From assembly GCF_002022275.1 (NCBI RefSeq), contig NZ_MSDF01000016.1, positions 436,301 through 500,300 of the forward strand: a DNA stretch of 64,000 nt, read 5' to 3'. This document shows, piece after piece, positions 9,266 through 18,993 of the stretch. Each line of letters begins with the position of its first letter. The first letter of the stretch is position 1. This DNA is from Pseudomonas fluorescens. Lineage in GTDB: Bacteria; Pseudomonadota; Gammaproteobacteria; Pseudomonadales; Pseudomonadaceae. A program made the translations under genes and the position numbers. Under the pieces are notes generated by a model. The model searched no databases and had not been told where the DNA came from. It was given only the letters and a program-made list of their open reading frames with translations.

Positions 9266-11530
9266 ATGAGTGACATCCTCGCAGACAGCTTAGATGGCGT
9301 AGAACGCCGGTCGCTGGCTGACTTCACCGAAAATGCCTACCTCAACTACTCCATGTACGTGATCATGGACCGTGCTTTGCCGCATATCGGCGACGGCCTG
9401 AAGCCCGTGCAACGGCGCATCATCTACGCGATGAGTGAGTTGGGCCTGGACGCTGACTCCAAGCACAAGAAGTCGGCGCGTACCGTCGGTGACGTGCTCG
9501 GCAAGTTCCACCCCCACGGCGATTCGGCGTGCTACGAAGCCATGGTGCTGATGGCGCAGCCGTTCAGCTACCGCTACACGCTGGTGGACGGCCAGGGCAA
9601 CTGGGGTGCGCCGGATGATCCCAAGTCCTTCGCCGCGATGCGGTACACCGAGGCGCGGCTGTCGCGTTACTCCGAAGTGCTGCTCAGCGAGCTGGGGCAG
9701 GGCACCGCCGATTGGGGGCCGAACTTCGACGGTACCCTCGACGAACCGCTGGTGTTGCCGGCACGTTTGCCGAATATCCTGCTCAATGGCACCACCGGCA
9801 TCGCTGTCGGTATGGCCACCGACGTGCCGCCGCACAACCTGCGCGAAGTCGCCACGGCGTGCGTGCGCTTGTTGGATGAGCCGAAGGCCACCGTCGAGCA
9901 GCTCTGCGAACACATCCAGGGCCCGGATTACCCGACTGAAGCGGAAATCATCACGCCGCGTGCCGACTTGTTGAAGATGTACGAAACCGGCAAGGGCTCG
10001 GTGCGCATGCGCGCCGTGTATCACATTGAAGACGGCGACATTATTGTCACCGCGCTGCCGCACCAGGTGTCCGGTGCCAAGGTGCTGGAGCAGATCGCCG
10101 CGTTAATGCAGGCCAAACCGTCGAAGTTGCCGCAGGTTGCCGACCTGCGTGACGAATCCGACCACGAAAACCCGTGCCGCATCGTGATCATCCCGACCAA
10201 CAGCCGGGTCGATCACGAAGTGCTGATGCAGCATCTGTTTGCCAGCACCGACCTTGAGTCGAGCTACCGGGTCAACGTCAACATCATCGGCCTGGACGGC
10301 AAGCCGCAGCTGAAAAACCTGCGCAACCTGCTGGTAGAGTGGCTGGAGTTCCGAGTCAACACCGTACGCCGCCGCCTGCAATTCCGCCTGGACAAGGTCG
10401 AGCGCCGCCTGCACCTGTTGGACGGTTTGTTGATCGCCTACCTCAACCTGGATGAAGTTATCCACATCATCCGTACCGCCGAGCACCCGAAAGCCGAGCT
10501 GATCGCGCGTTTCGAGTTGAGCGAGATTCAGGCGGACTACATCCTCGACACCCGTTTGCGTCAGTTGGCGCGACTGGAAGAAATGAAGCTGCGCGACGAG
10601 CAAGACGCGCTGCTCAAGGAACAAGCCAAGCTGCAAGCCCTGCTGGGCAGCGAAGCCAAGCTCAAGAAATTGGTACGCAGTGAGCTGATCAAAGACGCCG
10701 AAACCTACGGCGACGACCGTCGTTCGCCTATCGTGCAGCGTGCTGAAGCGAAAGCGCTGACAGAAACCGAGCTGTTGCCTAACGAGAAAATTACCGTCGT
10801 TCTGTCGGAAAAGGGTTGGGTTCGCTCCGCCAAGGGGCATGATATTGACGCCACTGGCTTGTCGTACAAAGCTGGCGACGGTTTCAAAACCGCTGCCGCC
10901 GGGCGCTCCAACCAGTTTGCGGTGTTTATCGACTCCACCGGGCGCAGTTATTCTGTGCCCGCTCACACCTTGCCATCGGCCCGAGGCCAGGGCGAGCCGC
11001 TGACCGGGCGGCTTACACCGCCGCCAGGGGCGAATTTTGAGTGTGTGCTGCTGCCGGACGACGATTCGCTGTACGTGATCGCTTCCGACGCGGGTTATGG
11101 TTTTGTGGTCAAGGGTGAAGACCTGCAGGCCAAGAACAAGGCGGGCAAGGCGTTGTTGAGCCTGCCGAACAACGCCAAAGTGATCCTGCCACGCACGGTG
11201 GAAGACCGTGAGAGCAACTGGCTGGCGTCGGTGACCACCGAAGGGCGTTTGTTGGTGTTCAAGATCAGCGACCTGCCGCAGTTGGGCAAAGGCAAGGGCA
11301 ACAAGATTATCGGGATTCCAGGGGAGCGCGTGGCCAGTCGCGAAGAGTACGTGACCGACATCGCGGTGATCCCGGAAGGCTCTACCCTGGTGCTTCAGGC
11401 CGGCAAGCGTACGTTGTCGCTGCGCCCTGACGACCTTGAACACTACAAGGGTGAGCGCGGCCGACGCGGCAATAAACTGCCTCGGGGCTTCCAGCGGGTA
11501 GATGCTTTATTGGTGGAAACACCCGTTTAA
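9266..11530 (+). CDS. parC: DNA topoisomerase IV subunit A
   Basis: The 754-residue cleavage-religation subunit of topoisomerase IV. The catalytic tyrosine is Tyr127 in [12 protein letters not shown]. The quinolone-resistance region [13 protein letters not shown] has Ser87 and Glu91, the wild-type residues reported for susceptible P. aeruginosa. The C-terminal DNA-wrapping propeller is shorter than in GyrA, as expected for ParC. I use ATG 9266 ([20 protein letters not shown]); the open frame extends back to 9203 inside the retropepsin gene. It is the last gene of the parE operon and is followed by a strong palindrome at 11546-11573. Confidence 0.97.
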   Translation: MSDILADSLDGVERRSLADFTENAYLNYSMYVIMDRALPHIGDGLKPVQRRIIYAMSELGLDADSKHKKSARTVGDVLGKFHPHGDSACYEAMVLMAQPFSYRYTLVDGQGNWGAPDDPKSFAAMRYTEARLSRYSEVLLSELGQGTADWGPNFDGTLDEPLVLPARLPNILLNGTTGIAVGMATDVPPHNLREVATACVRLLDEPKATVEQLCEHIQGPDYPTEAEIITPRADLLKMYETGKGSVRMRAVYHIEDGDIIVTALPHQVSGAKVLEQIAALMQAKPSKLPQVADLRDESDHENPCRIVIIPTNSRVDHEVLMQHLFASTDLESSYRVNVNIIGLDGKPQLKNLRNLLVEWLEFRVNTVRRRLQFRLDKVERRLHLLDGLLIAYLNLDEVIHIIRTAEHPKAELIARFELSEIQADYILDTRLRQLARLEEMKLRDEQDALLKEQAKLQALLGSEAKLKKLVRSELIKDAETYGDDRRSPIVQRAEAKALTETELLPNEKITVVLSEKGWVRSAKGHDIDATGLSYKAGDGFKTAAAGRSNQFAVFIDSTGRSYSVPAHTLPSARGQGEPLTGRLTPPPGANFECVLLPDDDSLYVIASDAGYGFVVKGEDLQAKNKAGKALLSLPNNAKVILPRTVEDRESNWLASVTTEGRLLVFKISDLPQLGKGKGNKIIGIPGERVASREEYVTDIAVIPEGSTLVLQAGKRTLSLRPDDLEHYKGERGRRGNKLPRGFQRVDALLVETPV

Positions 11531-11545
11531 GGCACTTTAGAGCCC

Positions 11546-11573
11546 CCGATCTACGATTTAACGCGTAGATCGG
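11546..11573. other. Perfect 10-bp inverted repeat after parC
   Basis: CCGATCTACG and its exact reverse complement CGTAGATCGG are separated by 8 bases, 16 bases after the parC stop. There is no T-tract, so it is not a standard intrinsic terminator. It may be an RNA stem that protects the parC 3' end, or an operator for the following lipoprotein gene. Confidence 0.6.
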
Positions 11574-11706
11574 CACTATGACGCTGGAGTCACGGCGCAT
11601 ATTCACGGATGATATGGCCTTTCCAGCGCCGGCGTGGCCGAGCGTGTTTAGGTTATTTTTAGTATTACATTGTGGTTCGCCTTGTGGCAGCCACCTGGAT
11701 GGGATG

Positions 11707-12414
11707 ATGACTGCTCCACGCCTTCCTTTATTTTTGATGCTCGCTGGCCTTTTGGGGCTGGCGGGTTGCAGCACGCACCAACCGGTGTCGCTGTACCAGC
11801 TGGACAGTGGAAGTCCGGCTCAGCCAGCACAAACCGCTGGCATGGCTGTATTGCTTGGCCCGGTAGTCGTTGCCGACTACCTGCAACGCGAAACCCTGCT
11901 GCAACGTCAGAACGATGGCAGCCTGCAAGGTTCCGCAGACGGTCGTTGGGCAGGCAGTTTGTCGTCTGACATTAACCAGCTGATGTTGCGCCAGGTGGCT
12001 GGTCATCTCGACAGCCAGCGAGTGGTGCTGGCGCCTGCACCTGCCGGCTTCACGCCGGATGTGCAGGTGTTGCTGACCATTACCCGGCTCGACTCGGGGG
12101 CTACGCAGCCGGCGATCCTCGATGCGCAGTGGCGCTTGATCGACCGCCGTGGCCAGGTGCGGGATAACCGCATCGTGCACCTGCAGGAAGAACACACCGG
12201 TACCACCGCGTCTCAGGTCCAGGCCCAGGGCGTGTTGTTGCAGCATCTGGCGCAGCAGTTGTCGGTGGCCCTCAAGCCATTGGCCAACCAGCCGCCGGTT
12301 GCCGAGGCGCCGCGCAAGCAGGCTCCCGCGCAAGCCAAACCGGCAGCGCCGGACAAGCCGAAGATGCCGATGGCTACGCCGATTCGTACGGACATGGAAG
12401 TGTTCAGGTTCTGA
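11707..12414 (+). CDS. PqiC/YmbA-family outer-membrane lipoprotein (DUF330)
   Basis: A 235-residue lipoprotein. The signal ends in a lipobox LAGC, and the body matches the ABC-transport auxiliary/PqiC family (LYQLDSG, VLLGPVVVADYLQRETLLQRQ, WAGSLSSDINQLMLRQV). In E. coli PqiC works with the MCE protein PqiB in lipid traffic between membranes. No pqiA or pqiB neighbour is present here, so this is an orphan copy. The C-terminus is a Pro/Ala/Lys-rich tail (about residues 195-225) not needed for the fold. ATGs at 11704 and 11707 are both possible starts. An intrinsic terminator follows. Confidence 0.85.
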   Translation: MTAPRLPLFLMLAGLLGLAGCSTHQPVSLYQLDSGSPAQPAQTAGMAVLLGPVVVADYLQRETLLQRQNDGSLQGSADGRWAGSLSSDINQLMLRQVAGHLDSQRVVLAPAPAGFTPDVQVLLTITRLDSGATQPAILDAQWRLIDRRGQVRDNRIVHLQEEHTGTTASQVQAQGVLLQHLAQQLSVALKPLANQPPVAEAPRKQAPAQAKPAAPDKPKMPMATPIRTDMEVFRF

Positions 12415-12432
12415 TCTGAATCGCGCCCAAAC

Positions 12433-12462
12433 AAAAGGCCCGCTTACTCAGCGGGCCTTTTT
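12433..12462 (+). terminator. Intrinsic terminator after the PqiC-like gene
   Basis: AAAGGCCCGCT, a short loop, then AGCGGGCCTTTTTG, forming a GC-rich stem with a U-tract 18 bases after the stop codon. Confidence 0.9.
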
Positions 12463-12497
12463 GTTTGTCTGCGATTTGAGCCTTGTTGAAGATCCAA

Positions 12498-12586
12498 TGT
12501 GGGAGCGGGCTCGCTCGCGAATGCGGTGGTTCAGTCACTGATATGTCAACTGATACACCGCCTTCGCGAGCAAGCCCGCTCCCACA
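12498..12586. repeat. REP doublet (GTGGGAGCGGGCTCGC class)
   Basis: Inverted arms at 12498-12522 and 12563-12586 lie in the convergent gap between the PqiC-like gene and the AhpA-like gene. The class uses GAGCGGGC followed by TCGCTCGCGAA. The inner sequences GCGGTGG and CACCGCC also pair, lengthening the stem. Confidence 0.9.
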
Positions 12587-12620
12587 CAAGCCCATTCCAC
12601 AGTGGGCTTGGTGGTGTTAT

Positions 12621-14159
12621 TCAGGGTTTGCTACGGGTCTCGTGCATCCGCGCCAACTGCCGCTCCAGCATCGACGGATAGGGCTCCATCAACCGTTCCA
12701 CACAGCTCGCGCCCTCAGGGCTGGCGATCGGGCGGATACGTGCACGCTGGCGGATCAGTGCATCTTCGCTGATCTTGCGCTCCACCAGCAGCAGGTTGCG
12801 GCTGTGTTGCGACAAGGCCAGTGCATCCTGGGCGATCTCGGTGAGCAGCAGATCAATCTGGCTCATGCCAAACAGATCATCCCCCACGGTCAGGCCCAAC
12901 TGCAGCTGCAAGGTGATGCCGCTGTCTGCCACTTCAATCTGCAGGGCGTGGCCCAGGGCGCGCAACAACTCGCCGCAGCAGATGGCGTTGGTCAGGTAGT
13001 CTTCGCCACTGTCTTCGCTGTGGAACAGCATCAGCGTGCTGCCGTCGTTCAGGGTGTGCAGCTCGCTCTGATACAGCGAGGCGGCCTGATCGAGGCAATC
13101 ACGGTAGCGTTCGAGCAACTCCGTCAGGCGGGCGCGGGGCAGGCGGCGCAGTTGGTCCTGGGCACCCAGTTGCACGGCCAATACGGCGCTGTGCTGGGGC
13201 TCGGTGCTCTTCACCGGTGCGGGTACCGGTTTGGGCGTTGCGGCTGGGGCGGCGGCTGACGTGTCGCGCAGGTCGGCGAACGGGTCTTCGTCGTCCAGTT
13301 CGTCTTCTTCTGCCCTGACCACCTGGCGTGGTGCGGGTTTCGGGCTCGCCACTGGAGCGTCTTCGTCAAAGCCTGGTTCGCGCAGGTCGCGCGTTTCAAA
13401 CTCGGGCTCGTCGTCGTAATCGGTGTCGTCGTACTCAGGTTCGGCCTCGGGCTCGGGCACTACCGGCTCAGGGGCGAAACTGGCGTGCAGCTGACGGGCG
13501 AGGTCGCCGATTTCATCCTGACGGTCGGTAGCCGGAGTGTGCTCGTCAATATCCCGCAGCCAGATGCGCAGCTGCATCAGCGGCGTGGAGATATGACGGC
13601 CCAGGCGCAGGCTCAACGCCAATGCCAATGCCAGCAGGATCGCGCTCAAGATACCCATGCTTTGCAGGCTGATGGTCATCGGCTGCTGGAATTGCTGCAT
13701 GTCGAGGCTGATGCGCAGCTGGCCGGCCTTCACGTCCTGAAACGTAATGTTGCTCTGGTACAGGCCTTCGGCTTCACCCAACAGGCCGTTTTTCGGGCGC
13801 TGCCCGGCTTCGGCCATGATCCGGTTGTCCACGCTGTAGATCGCCGCGTGGGCCACCAGCGGGTTCTTGGTCAGGTTATTGAGCAGCACGTTGAGGCTTA
13901 AGATGTCGTTGGACACCAACAACTCAGTCGCCGAGGTGGCGGTCTGGGTCGTCAAGCTCTCGCCCAGGGCGTCGGCTTGCTCGTGCATGGCCTGCTTGAA
14001 CTGCAAACCCATCACGCAGGCGTAGATCACCAGGGCCAGAGCGACCAGGATCACGTTATGGCTGGCGATGCGTAATGCGATCGGTACACGGCGGTGGCGC
14101 AGTGCCCGGAAGATCAGCAGGAAGAAGTTATCGGTTTTTACTGGCGTGGGCCGGTTCAC
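12621..14159 (-). CDS. AhpA/YtjB-like membrane protein with a cyclase-homology-like C-terminal domain
   Basis: A 512-residue protein next to and divergent from serB, as AhpA/YtjB (Smp) is in other gammaproteobacteria. The order is: membrane helix 34-53; periplasmic region; membrane helix about 163-185; HAMP-like segment 186-224; a long acidic, proline-rich linker 229-320; and a globular domain 323-475. That last domain resembles a class III nucleotide cyclase fold (AVLAVQL strand, LNDGSTLMLFHS hairpin, LQLQLGLTVGDDLFG), but the metal-binding aspartates expected in the first strand are not obvious. I chose GTG 14159 (VNRPTPVKTDNFF); the frame extends 21 codons further. Function is unknown. Confidence 0.72.
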   Translation of the reverse strand: MNRPTPVKTDNFFLLIFRALRHRRVPIALRIASHNVILVALALVIYACVMGLQFKQAMHEQADALGESLTTQTATSATELLVSNDILSLNVLLNNLTKNPLVAHAAIYSVDNRIMAEAGQRPKNGLLGEAEGLYQSNITFQDVKAGQLRISLDMQQFQQPMTISLQSMGILSAILLALALALSLRLGRHISTPLMQLRIWLRDIDEHTPATDRQDEIGDLARQLHASFAPEPVVPEPEAEPEYDDTDYDDEPEFETRDLREPGFDEDAPVASPKPAPRQVVRAEEDELDDEDPFADLRDTSAAAPAATPKPVPAPVKSTEPQHSAVLAVQLGAQDQLRRLPRARLTELLERYRDCLDQAASLYQSELHTLNDGSTLMLFHSEDSGEDYLTNAICCGELLRALGHALQIEVADSGITLQLQLGLTVGDDLFGMSQIDLLLTEIAQDALALSQHSRNLLLVERKISEDALIRQRARIRPIASPEGASCVERLMEPYPSMLERQLARMHETRSKP

Positions 14160-14292
14160 TTGCGCTCGGCTCTTGGTCCGTGAAGTTGACGCGCAGTATA
14201 GCGACAGCCCTAGAACCGGCAAAGCGCTGGCTGTGCCCGATGGTCACTGAAAGTGGGTAGAATGCGATTTTTTTCCAGCCTGGGGGTGCGCC

Positions 14293-15507
14293 TTGCGCGA
14301 AATTGTCCTGATAAACATCACCGGTGTTGACCGTCCGGGTCTCACCGCCGCCATTACCGGTGTACTGGCCCAGGGTGGTGTGAACATTCTCGACATCGGT
14401 CAGGCGGTGATCCACGACACGTTGTCGTTCGGCATCCTGGTGGAAATCCCGAGCACCGAGCAGGCGTCATCGGTACTCAAAGACATCCTGTTTACTGCTT
14501 ATAAGCTGGATCAGCAGGTGCGTTTCACCCCGGTGTCCGAAGCCGATTACCAACACTGGGTAGAGGGGCAGGGCAAAAAACGCCACATCGTCACGCTGTT
14601 GACCCGCAAGGTCACCGCCGAACAATTGCAGCGCGTCAGTTCGATTACTGCGCAATACGGTTTGAATATCGACCATATTGACCGTCTGTCGGGTCGCATG
14701 CCGCTGGACACGCCAGCCGACAAGGGCAAGGGCTGTATCGAGTTCTCCGTGCGCGGTGAGCCGGCCGATCCGCAAGCCCTGCGCGCCGAATTCCTGAGCG
14801 TGGCCCAGGAGCTGAATGTCGATATTGCCTTCCAGGAAGATTCGCTGTTCCGTCGCAATCGCCGCCTGGCAGTGTTCGACATGGACTCGACACTGATCGA
14901 AGCTGAGGTGATCGACGAACTGGCCAAAGCTGCCGGTGTGGGCGAGCAAGTGTCAGAAATCACCGAGCGCGCCATGGCGGGCGAGCTGGATTTTCGTGCC
15001 AGTTTCAAGGAGCGCTTGGCGCTGCTCAAAGGCTTGGACGTGAGTGTGCTGGACTCCATCGGCGCGTCCTTGCGCTTGACCGAAGGCGCCGAAACCCTGT
15101 TCGCCGAACTCAAGCGCCTGGGCTACAAGACGGCGATTCTGTCTGGCGGCTTTACCTACTTCGCCAAGCAATTGCAGGCCAAGCTGGGCATCGACTACGT
15201 GTTCGCCAACGAGCTGGAAGTGGTGGATGGCAAGGTGACAGGCGTGGCGGTCGAGCCGATCGTTGATGCTCAGCGCAAGGCGGATCTGCTGAAGGAATTG
15301 GCCCACAAGGAAGGTTTGCGTCTGGAGCAGACCATTGCGGTCGGCGACGGGGCGAATGACTTGCCGATGCTGGCGATTGCCGGGCTGGGTGTGGCGTTTC
15401 GCGCCAAACCGCTGGTGAAGCAGTCGGCGAAGCAGGCGATTTCGACGTTGGGGCTGGATGGTGTGTTGTACCTGCTGGGCTTTCGCGACCGCGACGGGCA
15501 GCTGTAA
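14293..15507 (+). CDS. serB: Phosphoserine phosphatase
   Basis: A 404-residue SerB, the last step of serine synthesis, removing phosphate from phosphoserine. The N-terminal half carries two ACT-like regulatory domains (IVLINITGVDRPGLTAAITG and HIVTLLTRKVTAEQLQ). The C-terminal half is a HAD phosphatase with the nucleophile motif FDMDSTLIEAE (Asp196, Asp198), ILSGGFTYF and GDGANDLPM. The start is TTG 14293 (LREIVLINITG), with no better upstream ATG. The longer ACT-containing form is the usual one in Pseudomonas. It is divergent from the AhpA-like gene. Confidence 0.96.
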   Translation: MREIVLINITGVDRPGLTAAITGVLAQGGVNILDIGQAVIHDTLSFGILVEIPSTEQASSVLKDILFTAYKLDQQVRFTPVSEADYQHWVEGQGKKRHIVTLLTRKVTAEQLQRVSSITAQYGLNIDHIDRLSGRMPLDTPADKGKGCIEFSVRGEPADPQALRAEFLSVAQELNVDIAFQEDSLFRRNRRLAVFDMDSTLIEAEVIDELAKAAGVGEQVSEITERAMAGELDFRASFKERLALLKGLDVSVLDSIGASLRLTEGAETLFAELKRLGYKTAILSGGFTYFAKQLQAKLGIDYVFANELEVVDGKVTGVAVEPIVDAQRKADLLKELAHKEGLRLEQTIAVGDGANDLPMLAIAGLGVAFRAKPLVKQSAKQAISTLGLDGVLYLLGFRDRDGQL

Positions 15508-15530
15508 TCACTGAAGAAACGCGAAAAAAA

Positions 15531-15602
15531 TGTGGGAGCTGGCTTGCCTGCGATAGCGATGGTGGATCCAACACCGCTATCGCAGGCAAGCCAGCTCCCA
15601 CA
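15531..15602. repeat. REP doublet (GTGGGAGCTGGCTTGC class)
   Basis: Inverted arms enclose a short spacer in the convergent gap between serB and psd. The inner GATAGCG and CGCTATC also pair, so the whole element can form one hairpin. Confidence 0.92.
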
Positions 15603-15635
15603 TTGATCGAGTTCCAGCTTTAAATCTATTGCGAA

Positions 15636-16496
15636 TCAGGCTTTCGGCAGTGCCATGCCCTGACCCATCTGCACCGGCGTACCCGCTACCAACTCTTCAG
15701 CCCACTTCACCTGATCCGGCCCGAACAGCACGATTGCGGTCGAACCCAGTTTAAAGCGGCCCAGCTCCGCACCCTTCTCCAGGTGAATCGGCGCACGCGC
15801 CGCTTCGTCGTAGCGGAAGGTTTTCAGCTCGCGTTTCGGCGGTGTCACCAGCCCGGCCCACACGGTTTCAATCGACGCCACAATCATCGCACCCACCAAC
15901 ACCACAGCCATCGGGCCGCGTTCGGTGTCGAAAATGCAGGCAACGCGCTCGTTACGTGCAAACAGCTCCGGCACGTTTTCGGCGGTGGTCTGGTTTACCG
16001 AGAAGATACGCCCGGGAATGTAGACCATCTCACGCAAGGTGCCGGCGAGTGGCATGTGCACACGGTGGTAGTCCTTCGGCGACAGGTAAACGGTCGCGAA
16101 ATCACCGCCCATAAACGGCGCGGACAACGCGGCGTCGCCACCCAGCAACTCCAGCACGCTGAAGCTGTGGCCTTTGGCCTGGAACACGCGGCCGTGCTCG
16201 ATCGGGCCAAGCTGGCTGATCGCGCCGTCGGCCGGGCTCAGCACCGCGCCCGGGGTTTGATCCAGCGGGCGTGCGCCGTCTTTGAGGGCGCGGGTGAAGA
16301 AGGCGTTGAAGTGCTCGTAAGCGGTCACGTCTTCAACCAGTGCCTGGGACATGTCCACTTGATAGCGCTTGGCGAACCAACTGGTGAAGGCGTTCTTGAA
16401 CCAGCGCACGCGGCACTCGGCGATGCAACCGGCCAGGCGCGACAGCAAGTGGTGCGGCAGCAAATATTGGCTGAGGATAAACAACTGCTTTTTCAT
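15636..16496 (-). CDS. psd: Phosphatidylserine decarboxylase proenzyme
   Basis: A 286-residue inner-membrane enzyme that makes phosphatidylethanolamine. The self-cleavage motif LGST is present, with Ser252 as the residue that becomes the pyruvoyl group; this is close to the E. coli position. Other family segments are [25 protein letters not shown] and [13 protein letters not shown]. The first ATG ([16 protein letters not shown]) gives the full-length form. It is followed on the same strand by no gene and preceded by rhdA, separated by 16 bases, so psd and rhdA are probably co-transcribed. Confidence 0.96.
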   Translation of the reverse strand: MKKQLFILSQYLLPHHLLSRLAGCIAECRVRWFKNAFTSWFAKRYQVDMSQALVEDVTAYEHFNAFFTRALKDGARPLDQTPGAVLSPADGAISQLGPIEHGRVFQAKGHSFSVLELLGGDAALSAPFMGGDFATVYLSPKDYHRVHMPLAGTLREMVYIPGRIFSVNQTTAENVPELFARNERVACIFDTERGPMAVVLVGAMIVASIETVWAGLVTPPKRELKTFRYDEAARAPIHLEKGAELGRFKLGSTAIVLFGPDQVKWAEELVAGTPVQMGQGMALPKA

Positions 16497-16512
16497 GAAG
16501 TGTCCTTAAACC

Positions 16513-17328
16513 TTAAATCTCAACGGGGGTGTCGGGGTGGTTGCCCCATTCGCCCCAGGAACCGGCATAACCTTTGACTCGCGGATAACCGAGCGCCTTG
16601 GCCACCAGGTAGGTGAAGCCAGAGCGGTGGTGAGTCTGGCAGTGGGTGATGATTTCTTTGTCGCGGGTCAGCCCGAGGTCGTCGAGGATCTGCGGCATGT
16701 CGCGGCGGATGCGCAGGTTGCGCGCCTTGTCCATGCCGGCGGTCCATTCGAAGTTCACCGCGCCGGGAATATGCCCGCCCTTGGCGGCGAGGACTTTCTC
16801 GCCGGAATACTCCAGCGGGCCACGCGCGTCCCAGATGCCCAGGTCGGCGGCGCCGAGACGGCTTTGCAGGTATTCACGGGTGGCGGTCGGGCCGTCGTGC
16901 AAGGTCAGGCTGACCGGGCCGCCGACCGGGGCGGGCATCTCGGTGGACAGCGGGTGCTGGCCTTCCAGCCACGCCAGCAGGCCGCCGTCGAGGTAGTGGT
17001 ATTTCTGGTGGCCGATCACGTCGAGCATCCAGATAAACCGTCCGGCCCAGCCGCCGCCTTCGTCGTCGTAAACCACGTAGGTCGCGTCCGGTGTGTGGCC
17101 CAGTTCGCCGAAGAGTTTTTCCAGATCAGCCTTGTGGGGCAGCAGGCCGGGTGCCGGCGGCTGGCCCAGTTGGGTGCGCTTGGGGTCAACGAAATGCGCG
17201 CCGGGGATATGCCCTTCGGCGTAGCGGGCGGCACTGGTGAGGTCCACCAGAATCAGGTGTTCGGCATCGAGGCGACCTTGCAGGTCGCCTGATTCGATCA
17301 CCAGCGGCAAGCCAGAGAAGTCAGGCAT
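16513..17328 (-). CDS. rhdA: Thiosulfate sulfurtransferase RhdA (tandem rhodanese)
   Basis: A 271-residue two-domain rhodanese that moves sulfane sulfur from thiosulfate to cyanide or other acceptors. The catalytic loop is CQTHHRS with Cys230. Length, loop and residue number all match the Azotobacter vinelandii RhdA type, distinct from the CGSGVTA loop of mercaptopyruvate sulfurtransferases. The N-terminal domain lacks the catalytic cysteine, as usual. I start at ATG 17328 (MPDFSGLPLVIESGDL) because AGGAG lies 8 bases upstream; the frame runs 18 codons further back. It sits 16 bases ahead of psd. Confidence 0.94.
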   Translation of the reverse strand: MPDFSGLPLVIESGDLQGRLDAEHLILVDLTSAARYAEGHIPGAHFVDPKRTQLGQPPAPGLLPHKADLEKLFGELGHTPDATYVVYDDEGGGWAGRFIWMLDVIGHQKYHYLDGGLLAWLEGQHPLSTEMPAPVGGPVSLTLHDGPTATREYLQSRLGAADLGIWDARGPLEYSGEKVLAAKGGHIPGAVNFEWTAGMDKARNLRIRRDMPQILDDLGLTRDKEIITHCQTHHRSGFTYLVAKALGYPRVKGYAGSWGEWGNHPDTPVEI

Positions 17329-17385
17329 GTGAGGTCTCCTGGGCACAAATGTTGGCGATAAAGGACGGCGATTGTAGCGCAAGCA

Positions 17386-18921
17386 TCAGGCGCTGCGGTT
17401 GGTAAAGCTGTGCAGGGCTTTTTCAATGCACTGGGCGGTTTTGCCGAAGGCTTGCACGGTGGTTTCCGAGAAGGGGCCGCCGCCTTGATCCGCCACCATC
17501 AGCATCACCACGCGCCCATTGCAGCTCAACGAGCGCAACAGCAGGTGTTCGCCAGGGAACAGGCGGCGCAACGTCGGTGGTAACAGTGCGAAGAACTGCG
17601 CGTGATTGTCCGGCGTCAGGCGCACTTGGGCGGACTTTTCGAGCAACCGTTGCAGCAGGGTGCTGTTGACCACATCCAGGCTCAGGTTTGCGGCGTCTTT
17701 GGGCAAACCGTCGGCCTGATGTACGCGCAAGGTACTCAAGGCGCGGTCTGCCATAAACAGTAAAACGCGCTGCATGCCGCTGGCGACCAGCGCTTCCCGG
17801 GCACAGGTAGTCAGGTGCATGGCGTTGGCAAAGCGGCTCGGCTCAACCAGCAACTCGGTGCAGCGCTTGCGCCAGAGGGCCAGTGATTCGGCGGTAGGCG
17901 GTGGCGCCGGTAACAGGCCGCGGTGGACCTTTTGCACATGCCACGGCCAGATCAGCGACAGCGCCGGGTGCCACAGATCAGGCATCAAGGTGGTGCGGGC
18001 GCTGGTCACAGCTTGCTGGTGAACCTGCTGCTGCACATCGCCCAGCGGCGCTTGCAGGTACAGCGCCGTAAGGTATTGCCAGCGCTCGGTGTGTGGGCAG
18101 GTCCAGGACTCTTGCGCCGACATCGCCAGGCCGTTGGCCAGCAGCACGGTATTGGCCGGCTGGTTCAGCCAGCGCCGCAGGTTGGGCTCGGCGTCGAGCA
18201 ATTGCTGGTGGCGCAGCGCGTCGTCTTCACGGGCGATGTGCAAGGCCTTGACCAGCAAGCGCTGCTCGTTCAGCAGCAGGGTGTAGCCCTGGGACACCCA
18301 GATCGGCAGGTGCCAGGCTTCGGTCAAGCCGAGGCACAGGTCGAGCAGGCGTACGCCGAATAATTCCTGCTCGACCTTGCGAGCCGACTGGCCTTTGTGG
18401 ATGACCCGCAGTTCCCATTCTTCCAGGAGCTTGGGGTAGGCCACGGCCATTGGCCACAGCGGCGACAGAAACAGCAGGCTGCCCCAGTGGATGTCTTGCC
18501 ACAACCGCGCCAGGCGGCTGGCGAACAAGCCGCTGGCTTGCTGCGACGCGTGCTGGCTGACCAGCAGCAGTTGGCGCAATGCCACCGGAATGTCTTTTTC
18601 CGGCACGGAGGGCAGGCGCGCCAATAACTCTTCGGCGCGTTTGAGGCCGAGGCGGTTGAGCGCCACTTCCAGATTTTCCGCCGGCTCGGCCATGCTGCCG
18701 TGGGTGTGACTGTTGGCTTCGCGCATCACGCTGAGTACCAGCGCGGGGCTGTTTTGCATCAGCTCGGCAATGTCCCGCAATGAACTGCGGCTGTCGCGAA
18801 TGGCTTTGCACACCCGCTCGTGGCTGGCCTGAGGGACGGGCAGCAGCACATCGTCCAGACGCTTGATCCAGGCGGCGAGGGTGGTGGGTTTTGCAGTTGG
18901 GACTGTCGTTTCATTGGCCAT
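17386..18921 (-). CDS. HDOD domain-containing regulatory protein
   Basis: A 511-residue protein with an N-terminal HDOD domain (about residues 20-210). The domain is recognised by SHERVCKAIRDSRSSLRDIAELMQNSPALVLSVMREANS and the NRLGLKRAEELLARLP helix pair. HDOD proteins are non-catalytic relatives of HD phosphohydrolases and act in signalling. The C-terminal half (about 340-511) looks GAF-like but I cannot name it securely. I chose ATG 18921 over the open-frame start 11 codons upstream. It is divergent from motA and next to the FliA promoter, but transcribed away from it. No enzymatic function is claimed. Confidence 0.75.
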   Translation of the reverse strand: MANETTVPTAKPTTLAAWIKRLDDVLLPVPQASHERVCKAIRDSRSSLRDIAELMQNSPALVLSVMREANSHTHGSMAEPAENLEVALNRLGLKRAEELLARLPSVPEKDIPVALRQLLLVSQHASQQASGLFASRLARLWQDIHWGSLLFLSPLWPMAVAYPKLLEEWELRVIHKGQSARKVEQELFGVRLLDLCLGLTEAWHLPIWVSQGYTLLLNEQRLLVKALHIAREDDALRHQQLLDAEPNLRRWLNQPANTVLLANGLAMSAQESWTCPHTERWQYLTALYLQAPLGDVQQQVHQQAVTSARTTLMPDLWHPALSLIWPWHVQKVHRGLLPAPPPTAESLALWRKRCTELLVEPSRFANAMHLTTCAREALVASGMQRVLLFMADRALSTLRVHQADGLPKDAANLSLDVVNSTLLQRLLEKSAQVRLTPDNHAQFFALLPPTLRRLFPGEHLLLRSLSCNGRVVMLMVADQGGGPFSETTVQAFGKTAQCIEKALHSFTNRSA

Positions 18922-18993
18922 GATTGGTGCGCGATCATCACTTGCGTTCAACACGCCCGGATCGGGCCGAATTGGCTTTTCGCCTTAACGGGC

